DNA of 64,000 nucleotides, taken from assembly GCA_022652655.1 (NCBI GenBank), contig JALCRQ010000004.1, positions 17,928-81,927 of the forward strand, read 5' to 3'. The notes under the pieces are model-generated. The model was not told where the DNA came from. It saw nothing but the letters and a program-made list of their open reading frames with translations, and did no database searches. The first letter of the stretch is position 1; each line of letters starts with the position of its first letter. Position numbers and translations under genes: made by a program. This DNA is from Oscillibacter sp. (GTDB lineage Bacteria > Bacillota > Clostridia > Oscillospirales > Oscillospiraceae). Positions 26,455-35,820 of the stretch are shown piece by piece.

Positions 26455-28005
26455 GTGGATCCAGTGACAATCGTAATCGCGCTCATCACGCTGATTGTCG
26501 GCTGTGCGGTTGGCTTCCCTCTCGGCATTCGCTACCGTAAGAAGGTATCTGAAAAGGAAATCTCAAGCGCGGAGAACGAAGGAAAGCGCATTATCAACGA
26601 GGCAATCCGCAGCGCGGAGTCGAAAAAGCGCGAGGCATTGCTGGAGGCCAAAGAGGAGATTTTAAAGAACCGCAGCGAGTATGAGAAGGAAGTAAAGGAA
26701 CGCAGAGCGGACTTGCAGCGTCAGGAAAACCGGCTGCAGCAAAAGGAAGAAACTATCGACCGCAAGACGGAGGCCATTGAGAAGAAAGAGGATTCTCTGG
26801 CGTCCAAGCACGCGGCCATCGACAAAGAGACCGAGGAAATCAAGCTCGTCAAGCGCAGCCAGACGGAGATGCTGGAGAAAATTTCCGGCTTCACCGCCGA
26901 GGAGGCCAAGAAGTATCTCATCGATCAGGTGGAGTCCGAGGTGACCCATGACGCCGCCGTGAAGATCAAGGAGATCGAGGCCCGCATGAAGGAAGAGTGC
27001 GACACCCGCGCCCGCGAGGTGGTGGCTCAGGCCATCCAGCGCTGTGCCGCAGACCAGGTGGCCGAGATGACCGTCAGTGTGGTTCCCCTGCCCAATGACG
27101 AGATGAAAGGCCGCATTATCGGCCGCGAGGGCCGCAACATCCGCACCATCGAAACGCTGACCGGCGTGGATCTCATCATCGACGATACGCCGGAGGCCAT
27201 TACCGTCAGCTGCTTTGAGCCGGTGCGCCGCGAGGTGGCGCGTCTGGCCCTGGAAAAGCTCATCGCCGACGGCCGCATCCATCCCACCCACATCGAGGAG
27301 ATGGTGGAGAAGGCCCGCCGGGAGGTGGACGCCACCATCAAATCCGAGGGCGAGCGCGCCACGTTTGAAACCGGCGTCCGGGGCGTGCATCCGGAGCTCA
27401 TCAAGATGCTGGGCCGGCTGCACTACCGCACCAGCTACGGCCAGAACGTGCTGCAGCACTCCATCGAGGTCAGCCACATCGCCGGCATGATGGCCGCCGA
27501 GCTGGGCGCCGACGTGCAGAGCGCCAAACGCGCCGGCCTGCTCCACGACATCGGCAAGTCCGTGGATCACGAGATGGAGGGCACCCATGTGGCCCTGGGC
27601 GTGGAGTTCGCCAAAAAGTACAAGGAGAAGGACGACATCGTCCACGCCATCGAGGCCCACCACAACGACGTGGAGCCCAGAACCGTCATCGCCTGCCTGG
27701 TGCAGGCGGCGGACGCGATTTCCGCGGCCCGGCCCGGTGCCCGCCGCGAGAATCTGGAGAACTATATCAAGCGTCTGGAGCAGCTGGAATCCATCGCCAC
27801 CTCCTTCCAGGGCGTGGAGAAGGCGTATGCCATTCAGGCCGGCCGCGAGGTGCGGGTGATGGTAAAGCCGGAGCAGGTCAGCGAGGATCAGATGGTGCTC
27901 CTGGCCCGGGATCTGGCCAAGAAGATCGAGGAGGAAATGGAATACCCCGGTCAGATCAAGGTCCATATCCTGCGGGAGACCACAGCCGTAGAGTACGCAA
28001 AATAA
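26455..28005 (+). CDS. rny: Ribonuclease Y
   Basis: A 516-residue protein: N-terminal membrane helix ([18 protein letters not shown]), a long charged coiled coil (residues about 30-190), a KH domain ([15 protein letters not shown]) and an HD domain ([12 protein letters not shown]). RNase Y starts bulk mRNA decay in Firmicutes from the membrane. The GTG at 26455 is 9 bases after AGGAGGT (26439-26445); the ATG at 26362 lies before this site and is rejected. It is followed by ymdB as in B. subtilis. Confidence 0.96.
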   Translation: MDPVTIVIALITLIVGCAVGFPLGIRYRKKVSEKEISSAENEGKRIINEAIRSAESKKREALLEAKEEILKNRSEYEKEVKERRADLQRQENRLQQKEETIDRKTEAIEKKEDSLASKHAAIDKETEEIKLVKRSQTEMLEKISGFTAEEAKKYLIDQVESEVTHDAAVKIKEIEARMKEECDTRAREVVAQAIQRCAADQVAEMTVSVVPLPNDEMKGRIIGREGRNIRTIETLTGVDLIIDDTPEAITVSCFEPVRREVARLALEKLIADGRIHPTHIEEMVEKARREVDATIKSEGERATFETGVRGVHPELIKMLGRLHYRTSYGQNVLQHSIEVSHIAGMMAAELGADVQSAKRAGLLHDIGKSVDHEMEGTHVALGVEFAKKYKEKDDIVHAIEAHHNDVEPRTVIACLVQAADAISAARPGARRENLENYIKRLEQLESIATSFQGVEKAYAIQAGREVRVMVKPEQVSEDQMVLLARDLAKKIEEEMEYPGQIKVHILRETTAVEYAK

Positions 28006-28009
28006 CAAA

Positions 28010-28048
28010 ACCGCCGGGCGGAGCGTTTGCTCCGCCCGACAGTTTTTT
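28010..28048 (+). terminator. Intrinsic terminator after rny
   Basis: CGGGCGGAGC, loop GTTT, GCTCCGCCCG, then ACAGTTTTTT. Confidence 0.85.
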
Positions 28049-28201
28049 AAAACAGCCCAGGGCGCGTCCGCCGGCGGGAGACTGTCCGCTTCCGGGAAAT
28101 TTTCCGTGCCTTTTCCGCCGTGACAGCAGGGCGGCGGGGAACGGCGTCACGATTCGGACACGGAAAGAACAGACCGGGAACCGCTCTTTTTTGAAAAAGA
28201 G

Positions 28202-28230
28202 TTTTCATCCTCCGCGGAATTTGCTATACT
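28202..28230 (+). promoter_or_regulatory. Probable ymdB promoter
   Basis: TTTTCA (28202-28207) and TATACT (28225-28230) with a 17-base spacer, 37 bases before ymdB. The stretch 28049-28201 shows nothing else. Confidence 0.5.
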
Positions 28231-28266
28231 ATCCCCAAAGGGCAGCGGTATGCTGCGGGAGGCACT

Positions 28267-29040
28267 ATGGAACTGCACATTTTGGCGGTGGGCGATCTGG
28301 TCGGTGAAAACGGCCTCGCCCACCTGGAGAAAAATCTTCGGTCGCTCCAGCGGCTCAAGGGAATCACCTTCACCGTGGTGAACGGCGAAAACGTGTCCGG
28401 CGTGGGGCTGACGCCCCAGCAGGCGGAACGGATCTACGATGCCGGAGCGGATGTGGTGACGCTGGGAAACCACACCTTCGGACGCCAGCAGATCGCCCCG
28501 TTTCTGGACGATACGTCCTGGCTGCTGCGCCCCGCCAATTATACCGGCCGGGCGCCGGGACGGGGCTGGAGCATTTACGAGCGTGGGGCGGTGAGTTTCC
28601 GAGTGGTGAATCTCATCGGCCGCTGCGGCCTGGACTTTAACGCGGACAACCCCTTTACCGTCATGGACGCCGTTTTGAAGCAGGGACGGGCCACCTTCAC
28701 ACTGGTGGACTTCCACGCGGAGGCCACCAGCGAAAAGCTGGCTATGAGCTATTATCTGGATGGACGGGTGTCCGCCCTCTGGGGGACGCATACCCATGTT
28801 CCCACAGCGGACGAGCAGGTCTGCCGGAAGGGAACCGGCTATATCACGGATCTGGGGATGACCGGCGCAGTGGATTCGGTGCTGGGCATCCGGTGGGAGC
28901 AGTCGGTGGAGAAATTCCTGGGCGGGCTGCCCGGGCGCTACGCCGCGGCGGAGGGCCCCTGCAAGCTGCAGGGCGCCGTCTTTACCCTGGACAGCTCCAC
29001 CGGCCTGTGCACCGCCGTGGAGCGGGTGGATCTGCGCTGA
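28267..29040 (+). CDS. ymdB: YmdB-family metallophosphoesterase
   Basis: A 257-residue protein with the metal-binding motifs GDLVGENG (residues 9-16), NGENVSG, TLGNHTF and the terminal GTHTHVPTADE. YmdB is a cyclic 2',3'-nucleotide phosphodiesterase that, in B. subtilis, interacts with RNase Y and shapes motility and biofilm choice. It sits directly behind rny but with its own promoter and after a terminator. The length fits the family (about 260). Confidence 0.93.
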   Translation: MELHILAVGDLVGENGLAHLEKNLRSLQRLKGITFTVVNGENVSGVGLTPQQAERIYDAGADVVTLGNHTFGRQQIAPFLDDTSWLLRPANYTGRAPGRGWSIYERGAVSFRVVNLIGRCGLDFNADNPFTVMDAVLKQGRATFTLVDFHAEATSEKLAMSYYLDGRVSALWGTHTHVPTADEQVCRKGTGYITDLGMTGAVDSVLGIRWEQSVEKFLGGLPGRYAAAEGPCKLQGAVFTLDSSTGLCTAVERVDLR

Positions 29041-29125
29041 GCGCCAATTTCAGAAAATCCGGCTGTCCGGAGGGCAGCGCTGCCCCGGGGCGGGCCAATA
29101 AAAAAGTGGAAAGAGAGAAGCTGTT

Positions 29126-29611
29126 ATGTCGATTGAAAAGGTGAGAGAGTATTTCAAGCAGTATGGAGTGGAAGATCGCATTCAGGAATTTCCCGTCTCC
29201 TCCGCCACGGTGGAGCTGGCGGCCCAGGCCCTGCAGGTGGAGGGCGCACGGATTGCCAAGACCATGAGCTTCAAGCTCCAGGATCGGGTGCTGCTGGTGG
29301 TCTGTGCCGGTGATACCAAAGTTGACAACCGCCGCTACAAGGACGAGTTCGGCGGCAAAGCCACCATGCTGAGCTTTGACGAGGCGGCCGTGCGGGTGGG
29401 CCACGCCGTGGGCGGCGTGTGTCCCTTCGCGGTGCCGGAGGACGTGGAGGTCTATCTGGACGTCTCCATGAAGCGGTTTCACACCGTCTATCCCGCGGCC
29501 GGGAGCAGCAACAGTGCCATCGAGCTGACCATGGACGAGCTGGAAAAATATTCAAAATGCCGGAAATGGGTGGACGTGTGCAAGGGCTGGCGTCCGGAGG
29601 AGCAGGCCTAA
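29126..29611 (+). CDS. YbaK/EbsC-type aminoacyl-tRNA deacylase
   Basis: A 161-residue protein with the YbaK fold marks FPVSSATVELAAQAL, AKTMSFKL, DNRRYKDEFG and VGGVCPFAVP. Family members hydrolyse mischarged Cys-tRNA-Pro or related species, or act as ProX-like editors. The specificity cannot be read from the sequence. The ATG is preceded by AAAGAGAGAAG. It is flanked by ymdB and the YhaO-like gene on the same strand. Confidence 0.88.
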   Translation: MSIEKVREYFKQYGVEDRIQEFPVSSATVELAAQALQVEGARIAKTMSFKLQDRVLLVVCAGDTKVDNRRYKDEFGGKATMLSFDEAAVRVGHAVGGVCPFAVPEDVEVYLDVSMKRFHTVYPAAGSSNSAIELTMDELEKYSKCRKWVDVCKGWRPEEQA

Positions 29612-29667
29612 AGACGGCGGTTCTGCCGGGCGGGAGCCCGGAAATGCTGCGATAGGAGGGGAAGCGG

Positions 29668-30765
29668 TTGTTCCGGTTTCTTCATGGAGCGGATTTTCAT
29701 CTGGACAGCCCGTTTACGGCGCTTTCCAGAGAGCAGGCGGCCTCCCGCCGGGCCTGGATCCGGGCGCTGCCTGACCGCCTGGCGGAGTATGTGCGCGCCC
29801 AGGGTGTGGAGCTTGTCCTGCTGGCGGGGGACCTTTTGGATACCGGCAGCTGCTACCGGGAGACGGCGGAAGCCCTGCGCCGGGGGCTGGAGCGGATGGC
29901 AGTCCCGGTTTTCATTGCGCCGGGCAACCACGACTGGTACGGGGCGGAGAGCCCTTACGCCGCGGAGGACTGGCCGGAAAACGTCCATATCTTCCGCACC
30001 GGCGCCGTGGAGAGCGTGGAGCTCCCGGCGCTGAACGCCGTAGTGCACGGCGCGGCTTTCACCGCGCCGGAGCAGGAGACCAGCCTGCTTCGGGGCTTTT
30101 CGGCGCCTGCCGACGGACGGGTGCACCTGATGGTGCTCCACGGGGAAGTGAACGCAGCGGAGGCGCGGTACGATCCGCTGACGAAGGAGGAGATCGCGGC
30201 CAGCGGTCTTGCCTATCTGGCACTGGGGCACATCCACAAGCGGACGGAGCCCCTGCGCCTGGGTGGAACGCTCTGTGCCTGGCCGGGCTGTCCCGAGGGG
30301 CGGGGGTTCGACGAACTGGGCGACCGGGGCGTCTACCTGGGCCGTGCGGACGACAGCGGCGCCGTTTCGCTGCGCTTTGCGCCGTTTGCCCGCCACCGGT
30401 ATGAAATTCTGCGGGTGGACGTCACGGACCGAACGCCGCTGGAGGCGGTGGAGGCAGCGCTGCCGCAGGGGACGGAGGACGATCTCTACCGGATTATTTT
30501 GGAGGGGAGCACCGGGGAGGCCGGTGTGGATCTGACCGCCCTGGGAGAGGCACTGAGCGGCCGCTTCTGTGCCCTGGAGCTTCGGGACGAGACCCGCATC
30601 CGGGAGGAGCTCTGGGCCCGGGCGGGAGAGGATTCCCTCCGGGGCCTCTTTCTCGGCGAGCTGCGGGAAAAGCTGGAGGCCGCCGGGACGGACGGGGAGC
30701 GGGAGCTGATCCGGCGCGCCGCCGGATTTGGACTGGCCGCGCTGGATCACCGGGATCTGGGATAA
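29668..30765 (+). CDS. YhaO/SbcD-like metallophosphoesterase (DNA repair nuclease)
   Basis: A 365-residue protein with the calcineurin-like motifs HGADFHLDSP, LLAGDLLD, APGNHDWY and ALGHIHKR, as in YhaO and SbcD. A C-terminal capping region follows residue 250. These proteins normally pair with an SMC-like ATPase (YhaN or SbcC), but the next gene is an asparaginase, so no partner is adjacent. TTG start at 29668 with TAGGAGGGG upstream. Confidence 0.85.
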   Translation: MFRFLHGADFHLDSPFTALSREQAASRRAWIRALPDRLAEYVRAQGVELVLLAGDLLDTGSCYRETAEALRRGLERMAVPVFIAPGNHDWYGAESPYAAEDWPENVHIFRTGAVESVELPALNAVVHGAAFTAPEQETSLLRGFSAPADGRVHLMVLHGEVNAAEARYDPLTKEEIAASGLAYLALGHIHKRTEPLRLGGTLCAWPGCPEGRGFDELGDRGVYLGRADDSGAVSLRFAPFARHRYEILRVDVTDRTPLEAVEAALPQGTEDDLYRIILEGSTGEAGVDLTALGEALSGRFCALELRDETRIREELWARAGEDSLRGLFLGELREKLEAAGTDGERELIRRAAGFGLAALDHRDLG

Positions 30766-30806
30766 AACGGCTGTCGGAATGTATTAAAAAAGGATGGGGA
30801 GCGCGT

Positions 30807-31814
30807 ATGAAAAAGATTCTTCTGATCGGAACGGGAGGAACCATCGCGTCGGAGGTTACGGAGAACGGCCTTGCGCCGGAGCTGACCACCAAGCAGCTGC
30901 TGGAACACATCCCCGCCATCTCCGGGATCTGCCGGACAGACTGCCTGCAGCTTCTGAATCTGGACAGCACCAATATGACGCCGCTGCACTGGCTGCAGAT
31001 TGCGGAGTGCCTGCGGGATCACTACGCCGATTACGACGGATTTGTGGTGACCCACGGCACGGACACCATGGCGTACACCGCGGCGGCGCTCAGTTATCTG
31101 GTGCAGGACAGCCCCAAGCCCATCGTCCTCACCGGCGCCCAGAAGCCCATCGGCTTTGACTCCACAGATTCCAAAATCAATCTGACGGACGCCTTCCGCA
31201 CGGCGGCCAGCGACATGCCGGGCGTCTCCATCGTCTTTAACAGCAAGGTCATCCTGGGCACCCGGGCCCAAAAGACCCACTCCAAGAGCTTTCAGGCGTT
31301 TTCCTCCATCAATTACCCGTATCTGGGCGTCCTGCGGGACGGTGTGCTGCTGACCTACATCCGCCAGGAGAGCGGCCGGGAGCCGGTTTTTTACGACACG
31401 CTCAACACCCGGGTGGGTCTTTTGAAGCTGACGCCGGGCTCCGACCGGGAGCTACTGGATTTCCAGTTCGCCCGGAACGACGCGCTGATTATCGAGAGCT
31501 TCGGCGTGGGCGGCCTGCCGGAGGCCAACGGTTTTTATGAAAGCGTCCTCCACTGGCTGGAGGAGGGGAAGGTGGCGGTTTTGACCACCCAGGTGCAGAA
31601 TGAGGGCAGCGATCTGACGGTCTATCATGTGGGCCACCGTCTCAAAAACACCCGGGGCGTGCTGGAGGCCTTCGACATGACCACCGAGTCCGTGCTGGCA
31701 AAGCTGATGTGGATTCTGGGCCAGACCCGGGATCCGGAGGAGATCCGGCGGCTTTTTTACAAGCCGGTGGCCCGGGATATTCTGTGGCCGGCGGAAGCCT
31801 GTACGGAGAACTGA
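30807..31814 (+). CDS. Type I L-asparaginase
   Basis: A 335-residue protein with both active-site threonine motifs, LLIGTGGTIASE at the N-terminus and VTHGTDTMAYTA at about residue 80, plus TGAQKPIGFDSTDSKIN. It lacks a signal peptide, as expected for the cytoplasmic type I enzyme that converts asparagine to aspartate and ammonia. The ATG follows AAAAAAGGATGGGGAGCG. Confidence 0.93.
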   Translation: MKKILLIGTGGTIASEVTENGLAPELTTKQLLEHIPAISGICRTDCLQLLNLDSTNMTPLHWLQIAECLRDHYADYDGFVVTHGTDTMAYTAAALSYLVQDSPKPIVLTGAQKPIGFDSTDSKINLTDAFRTAASDMPGVSIVFNSKVILGTRAQKTHSKSFQAFSSINYPYLGVLRDGVLLTYIRQESGREPVFYDTLNTRVGLLKLTPGSDRELLDFQFARNDALIIESFGVGGLPEANGFYESVLHWLEEGKVAVLTTQVQNEGSDLTVYHVGHRLKNTRGVLEAFDMTTESVLAKLMWILGQTRDPEEIRRLFYKPVARDILWPAEACTEN

Positions 31815-31844
31815 TTCCGGGAAAGGCTCCGCGGCGCTCTTTCA

Positions 31845-31895
31845 AAAAAACCAGGCAGGACGGATTCTTTGTTCCGTCCTGCCTGGCTTTTTTAA
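31845..31895. terminator. Bidirectional terminator between asparaginase and LysR genes
   Basis: AAAAAAACCAGGCAGGACGGA, short loop, TCCGTCCTGCCTGGCTTTTTT: a 14-bp stem with runs on both sides, serving the two convergent genes. Confidence 0.93.
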
Positions 31896-31913
31896 TTTCC
31901 GGGAAAGCGGCGC

Positions 31914-32813
31914 TCAGTGATACGCCCGGGCGGCGTCCTGGTAGGTCTTGGTGATCTCCTGGAGAATGTCCGGGTGGGAAAAATCCCGGTTGTAAACCAC
32001 CCGGGTCTCCCGGGCCATGCTCAGGTTTTCGATGGGCAGCGCCACGATTTTTCCCTTCCGCAGCTCGTCCATGCACGCGCTTCTGGGCAGAATCGACACG
32101 CCCATGTCCTTGCGGATCAGATCCTTGATGGTGGCGATGTTGTCCACCTCCAGCGTGACATTGAAGTTGTCGATGGAGTCGTTCATGCTGCGCAGAGTGG
32201 ACTCAAAAAGCATCCGCGTGGCGGAGGTGGGCAGCCGCAGGATCATTCGCTCCGCCTTCAGGGCTTCCAGCGTCACCATGGCGTGTTTGGCCATGGGATT
32301 GTTGACGGACAGCACACACACCAGGTAGTCCGTGTCCAGCATCAGGGAGCGGAAGGCCGGATTGCTGGGCATGCCCTCCACAATGGCCAGATCCAACTCA
32401 TAATTCTCCAGCATATCATAAAGATTTTTTATGGTATCTGTAATAATTGTAATGCTTAATTTATAATTTTGCTCGCTGCACTTGGCCAGGGCCTCCGCTG
32501 TCAGATTGCTCTCTGAGGTATGGGTGACGCCCACCCGCAGCCGGGTCAGATTCTTCTCCGAATCCCGAAGCTCCGACTGGAGGTTGGTGTAAAGGGCCAT
32601 CATTCTCCTGGAATATTTTACCGCGATTTCCCCCTCCGGCGTAAGCCTGAGACTGCCTCTGCCCCGGATGATCAGCGGCGCGCCCAGTTCCTCCTCCAGC
32701 TGCCGGATCTGATGGCTGACGGCGGGCTGCGTCAGGGACATCGCTTCCGCCGCTTTTGTGAAGTTCTGCTGCTCCGCCACGGCCAGCAGCGTGGCCATTT
32801 TTGTACCCAGCAT
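31914..32813 (-). CDS. LysR-family transcriptional regulator
   Basis: A 299-residue protein with an N-terminal winged helix-turn-helix (FTKAAEAMSLTQPAVSHQIR) and a periplasmic-binding-like effector domain. It is divergent from the antiporter-MgtC pair across 171 AT-rich bases, the usual position for a LysR regulator of the neighbouring operon. The effector is unknown. The ATG at 32813 has AAGGAG about 11 bases upstream. Confidence 0.92.
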   Translation of the reverse strand: MLGTKMATLLAVAEQQNFTKAAEAMSLTQPAVSHQIRQLEEELGAPLIIRGRGSLRLTPEGEIAVKYSRRMMALYTNLQSELRDSEKNLTRLRVGVTHTSESNLTAEALAKCSEQNYKLSITIITDTIKNLYDMLENYELDLAIVEGMPSNPAFRSLMLDTDYLVCVLSVNNPMAKHAMVTLEALKAERMILRLPTSATRMLFESTLRSMNDSIDNFNVTLEVDNIATIKDLIRKDMGVSILPRSACMDELRKGKIVALPIENLSMARETRVVYNRDFSHPDILQEITKTYQDAARAYH

Positions 32814-32984
32814 TGCACATCATGCTCCTTTTTTATGATACTCAAAAAATATATTATTTGTTTTTATTTAAATTTAGGATATCATGAGAATTACAGAAAT
32901 CAAGAGGGAATAGAAAATTGATCGGGAGAAGGGAAACCGCCCTGCCGCGGCTTCCGGCAACCGATCGCGAACGGGGGGAGGAAC

Positions 32985-34445
32985 TTGGCCGAATACATTG
33001 AAACGCTGCAGAGTCAATCCCCGGTTGCCGGGGTCATGATCGCTATCGCGCTGATGCTGTTTTCCGGCTTTATCATGACGCGTCTGACAAAGCTTTTGAA
33101 GCTGCCCGACGTCACCGCCTACATTCTGGCCGGGATTTTGCTGGGGCCCTATTGCCTGCGGCTGATTCCGGCCGCCATCATCCGCGGGACGGATTTCCTG
33201 TCGGATATCGCCCTGGCGTTCATTGCCTTCAGCACCGGTGAGTTTTTCAAGCTCTCGGTGCTGAAGAAGAATGGCCTCAGGGTGGTGATCATCACCGTTC
33301 TGGAAGCGTGCCTGGCCTCCGTGTTCGTCTTTGCCGTGTCGTACTGGGCTTTGGGACTGAATCTGGCCTTTTCCATCGTTCTGGCGGCGCTGGCCTCAGC
33401 CACCGCGCCGGCCTCCACCGTGATGACCATCCGGCAGACCGGCGCCAAGGGCGATTTCGTCAACACGCTTTTGCAGGTGGTCGCCCTGGACGACGTGGTG
33501 GGTCTCATGGAATACAGCATCGCCGTCTCCGTGGCTCTGGCCGCTATCTCCGGCGGGGGCGGCCGCGTCCGCTTCCGGGATGTGATCACCCCCATCCTGC
33601 TGAATCTGGGCATCCTGGCCTTGGGCTGCCTGTTCGGCGTTTTGATGAAGCCCCTGCTGGTCCGGAAGCGCTCCACGGACAACCGGCTGATTATCTCGGT
33701 GGCCATGATTTTTTCCTTCTGCGGGGTCTGCGCTCTGCTGGGCGTGTCCCCGCTGCTGGGGTGCATGTCCATGGCCACGGTTTACATCAATCTGACGGAC
33801 GACGATAAGCTTTTTAAGCAGCTTAATTACTTCAGCCCGCCCATCCTGCTGCTGTTTTTCGTCCGGTCGGGGCTGTCGTTCCGGCTGGACACGCTGCTGG
33901 GCGCGTCCTCGGCGGTGGGCGGCGTACCGCTGCTGGGCGTGGGAGTTTTCTACTTTTTCGTGCGGATTCTGGGAAAGTACGCCGGGGCGTTCCTGGGCTG
34001 TGCGTTGGTGCATAAGCCCCGGGCCGTCCGAAATTATCTGGGGCTGGCCCTGATCCCGCAGGCGGGCGTGGCCATCGGCCTTGCGGCTCTGGGGGCGCGG
34101 ACGCTGGGGGGAGAGACCGGAAACGCGCTGGAGACGATTATCCTGGCGTCCAGCGTACTCTATGAGCTGATCGGCCCCGGGTGCGCCAAGCTGGCGCTGT
34201 ACCTGTCCGGCTCCTACTCCACCCGGCTGGAGGAGCTGGTTCCCGCGGAGGAGCTGCCGGACGGCGGCGCACGGCAGTCCGACGCGGAGCTGCTGATCCA
34301 GCGGATCCGGAAAATCCAGTCGGAGCTCCCGGAGCGCCAGCCGCCCGTTTCCGACGACGAGGAGGCCTTTCTGGAGGCGGCGGAGGAGCAGTACGCGGCG
34401 GCGGGCGCCAACCGCCGTCATTTTGGAAACGGAAGGAGATTTTAG
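32985..34445 (+). CDS. CPA2-type cation:proton antiporter
   Basis: A 486-residue protein with about 12 helices, the core motif QVVALDDVVGLMEY (paired acidic residues typical of Na+/H+ exchangers) and LIPQAGVAIGLAALGA near the end. A hydrophilic C-terminal tail of about 80 residues follows. It probably exchanges Na+ or K+ for H+. TTG at 32985 is the likely start, but it lies only 3 bases after GGAGG; an ATG at 33036 is a poorer alternative because it would remove the start of the first helix. Confidence 0.85.
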   Translation: MAEYIETLQSQSPVAGVMIAIALMLFSGFIMTRLTKLLKLPDVTAYILAGILLGPYCLRLIPAAIIRGTDFLSDIALAFIAFSTGEFFKLSVLKKNGLRVVIITVLEACLASVFVFAVSYWALGLNLAFSIVLAALASATAPASTVMTIRQTGAKGDFVNTLLQVVALDDVVGLMEYSIAVSVALAAISGGGGRVRFRDVITPILLNLGILALGCLFGVLMKPLLVRKRSTDNRLIISVAMIFSFCGVCALLGVSPLLGCMSMATVYINLTDDDKLFKQLNYFSPPILLLFFVRSGLSFRLDTLLGASSAVGGVPLLGVGVFYFFVRILGKYAGAFLGCALVHKPRAVRNYLGLALIPQAGVAIGLAALGARTLGGETGNALETIILASSVLYELIGPGCAKLALYLSGSYSTRLEELVPAEELPDGGARQSDAELLIQRIRKIQSELPERQPPVSDDEEAFLEAAEEQYAAAGANRRHFGNGRRF

Positions 34446-34450
34446 CGCAT

Positions 34451-35179
34451 ATGAAGCTGCAAAATGTAGATCTGATCGCCTCCCTTCTGGGAGGCTGGTC
34501 GGCGGAGCTCAATACCGGCTCCGTCCTGCTGAGGATTCTTCTCTCTGTCATTCTGGCGGCGGTCATCGGCTGGGAGCGCTCCAGCAAGCGCCATTCCGCC
34601 GGACTGCGGACGTTCATTCTGGTGTCGCTGGCCTCCACCGCCGCCATGCTGACGGATCTGTATCTGCTGCGGTTCGGACTGGAACCCTTTCCCGCCGTCT
34701 CGGCGGCGGCGGTCATTGGGGCAGCCATGATCAGCGGCAATTCCGTCCTGTTCAACTCCAGAAGCCAGATCAAGGGCCTCACCACCTCCGTGGGGCTGTG
34801 GCTGTGCGGGCTGATGGGACTGGCGATGGGGGCCGGACTGTATACCGTGACGCTGATTCTGTTCGCGGCGCTGTTTGCCAGCCTGTCCCTCTTTCCCTCC
34901 ATCGAAAAGTATCTCAAGGATCAGTCCAACCATTTCGAGATCCATCTGGAGCTGAAGAACCGGGGGGATCTTCAGGACTTTGCCGCCACTGTGCGGCGGC
35001 TGGGCATCTGCATCGACGATCTGGAGTTCAACTCTGCTTATCTCAATTCGGGGCTGAGCGTCTACACCGTGTCCCTGACGGTTTCCAGCGCCGAACTGAA
35101 AAAGTACAAGAAGCACAGCGAGATCATCGAGGCCCTCCGGTCGCTGGAATACGTCTCCCACATTGAGGAGATCAGCTGA
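34451..35179 (+). CDS. MgtC/SapB-family membrane protein
   Basis: A 242-residue protein. Four to five N-terminal helices carry the family motif AAVIGWERSSKRHSAGLRTF, and a cytoplasmic ACT-like domain follows residue 150. MgtC proteins affect Mg2+ homeostasis and F-ATPase; other members are of unknown role. It begins 5 bases after the antiporter stop (ATG at 34451 after GGAAGGAG), so both are co-transcribed and may respond to the same ionic stress under the LysR regulator. Confidence 0.9.
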   Translation: MKLQNVDLIASLLGGWSAELNTGSVLLRILLSVILAAVIGWERSSKRHSAGLRTFILVSLASTAAMLTDLYLLRFGLEPFPAVSAAAVIGAAMISGNSVLFNSRSQIKGLTTSVGLWLCGLMGLAMGAGLYTVTLILFAALFASLSLFPSIEKYLKDQSNHFEIHLELKNRGDLQDFAATVRRLGICIDDLEFNSAYLNSGLSVYTVSLTVSSAELKKYKKHSEIIEALRSLEYVSHIEEIS

Positions 35180-35271
35180 AAGACGCATGAAAAGGGAGCA
35201 TAATAAAACGGACGTCCCGTTTATTGATACGCATAGGTACTATTTGTGAACCGTGATATTGACAGGCAAGC

Positions 35272-35310
35272 AGGTGGACGGCAGAATGCCGCCCACCTGC
35301 TTGTTTTATG
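35272..35310 (+). terminator. Intrinsic terminator after the MgtC-family gene
   Basis: CAAGCAGGTGGACGGC, loop AGAAT, GCCGCCCACCTGCTTG, then TTTT. A 97-codon open frame (35253-35546) runs through it; it shows a hydrophobic stretch near 35330-35390 but no ribosome binding site or recognised domain, so I do not call it a gene. Confidence 0.88.
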
Positions 35311-35548
35311 CCAACAGTCTTAAAATGTTTTCTTTGCTTGTAATTGCCGGAGCAATATGCGGCAGCTGTTCCTCCGGCGCCGTGGCATACTTCCGCAAGC
35401 GTCTAACTCTGGAAATTCCGGGCGAAATCAATGAGATGATCCTCAGCACGGCTGGATCAGAGAATGAGAACGATGACCACAAGGATACCGGCAGCGGCGG
35501 AACCATGATTGCAGGGTTTTGCTTCAATGGAACACCTCAACGTTAGCG

Positions 35549-35563
35549 TCAGTTGGAGTAAAA
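35549..35563 (+). repeat. Left copy of a 15-bp inverted repeat bounding the AT-rich island
   Basis: TCAGTTGGAGTAAAA here is exactly the reverse complement of 39022-39036. It touches the end of the recombinase remnant. Confidence 0.6.
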
Positions 35564-35764
35564 TTACTCCAAATTAAAATGATACTTCCATTCAATATCC
35601 ATGTGGTCAGGAAACAGCAGAATGCGGGAAATCAAGAGTTCTGCGATGCGGTTCTTTCCCGTGATAGCAGGTGGTATTGATTTTTCATCAGAACCACTCC
35701 TTCTTGTGTTGAACTTTTCCAAGAGTGTATCACAAATTTTGTAATTAGTGAAGTATCACTAATT
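35564..35764 (-). pseudogene. Remnant of a large serine recombinase (C-terminal end)
   Basis: On the minus strand about 65 codons can be read, ending in a TAA at 35564. The product contains CDTLLEKFN, then TGKNRIAELLISRILLFPDH and MDIEWKYHF. These resemble the extreme C-terminus of serine recombinases of Firmicutes mobile elements. A TGA at about 35765 cuts the frame upstream, and no catalytic domain is present. It marks the left edge of a former mobile element. Confidence 0.7.
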
Positions 35765-35772
35765 ACAAAATT
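35735..35772. promoter_or_regulatory. Perfect 17-bp inverted repeat upstream of the XRE gene
   Basis: AATTTTGTAATTAGTGA and TCACTAATTACAAAATT are perfect repeats around AGTA, about 50 bases before the regulator. It lacks the GC stem and T-run of a terminator, and is probably the operator of the XRE protein. Part of it overlaps the recombinase remnant. Confidence 0.6.
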
Positions 35773-35820
35773 CCTTCTGACATATCATAAAACTATGATT
35801 TAAGCAGAGGGGGCAGCTGT

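Noticed and set aside
12000..28100. Other long antisense frames, for example 18272-20002 and 22643-24046
   Set aside because: Each mirrors a clearly recognised gene (thrS, MATE) and lacks ribosome binding sites or domains.
35306..35527. A 73-codon minus-strand frame and an overlapping plus-strand frame after the MgtC-family gene
   Set aside because: Neither has a ribosome binding site or recognised similarity, and one runs through a strong terminator.
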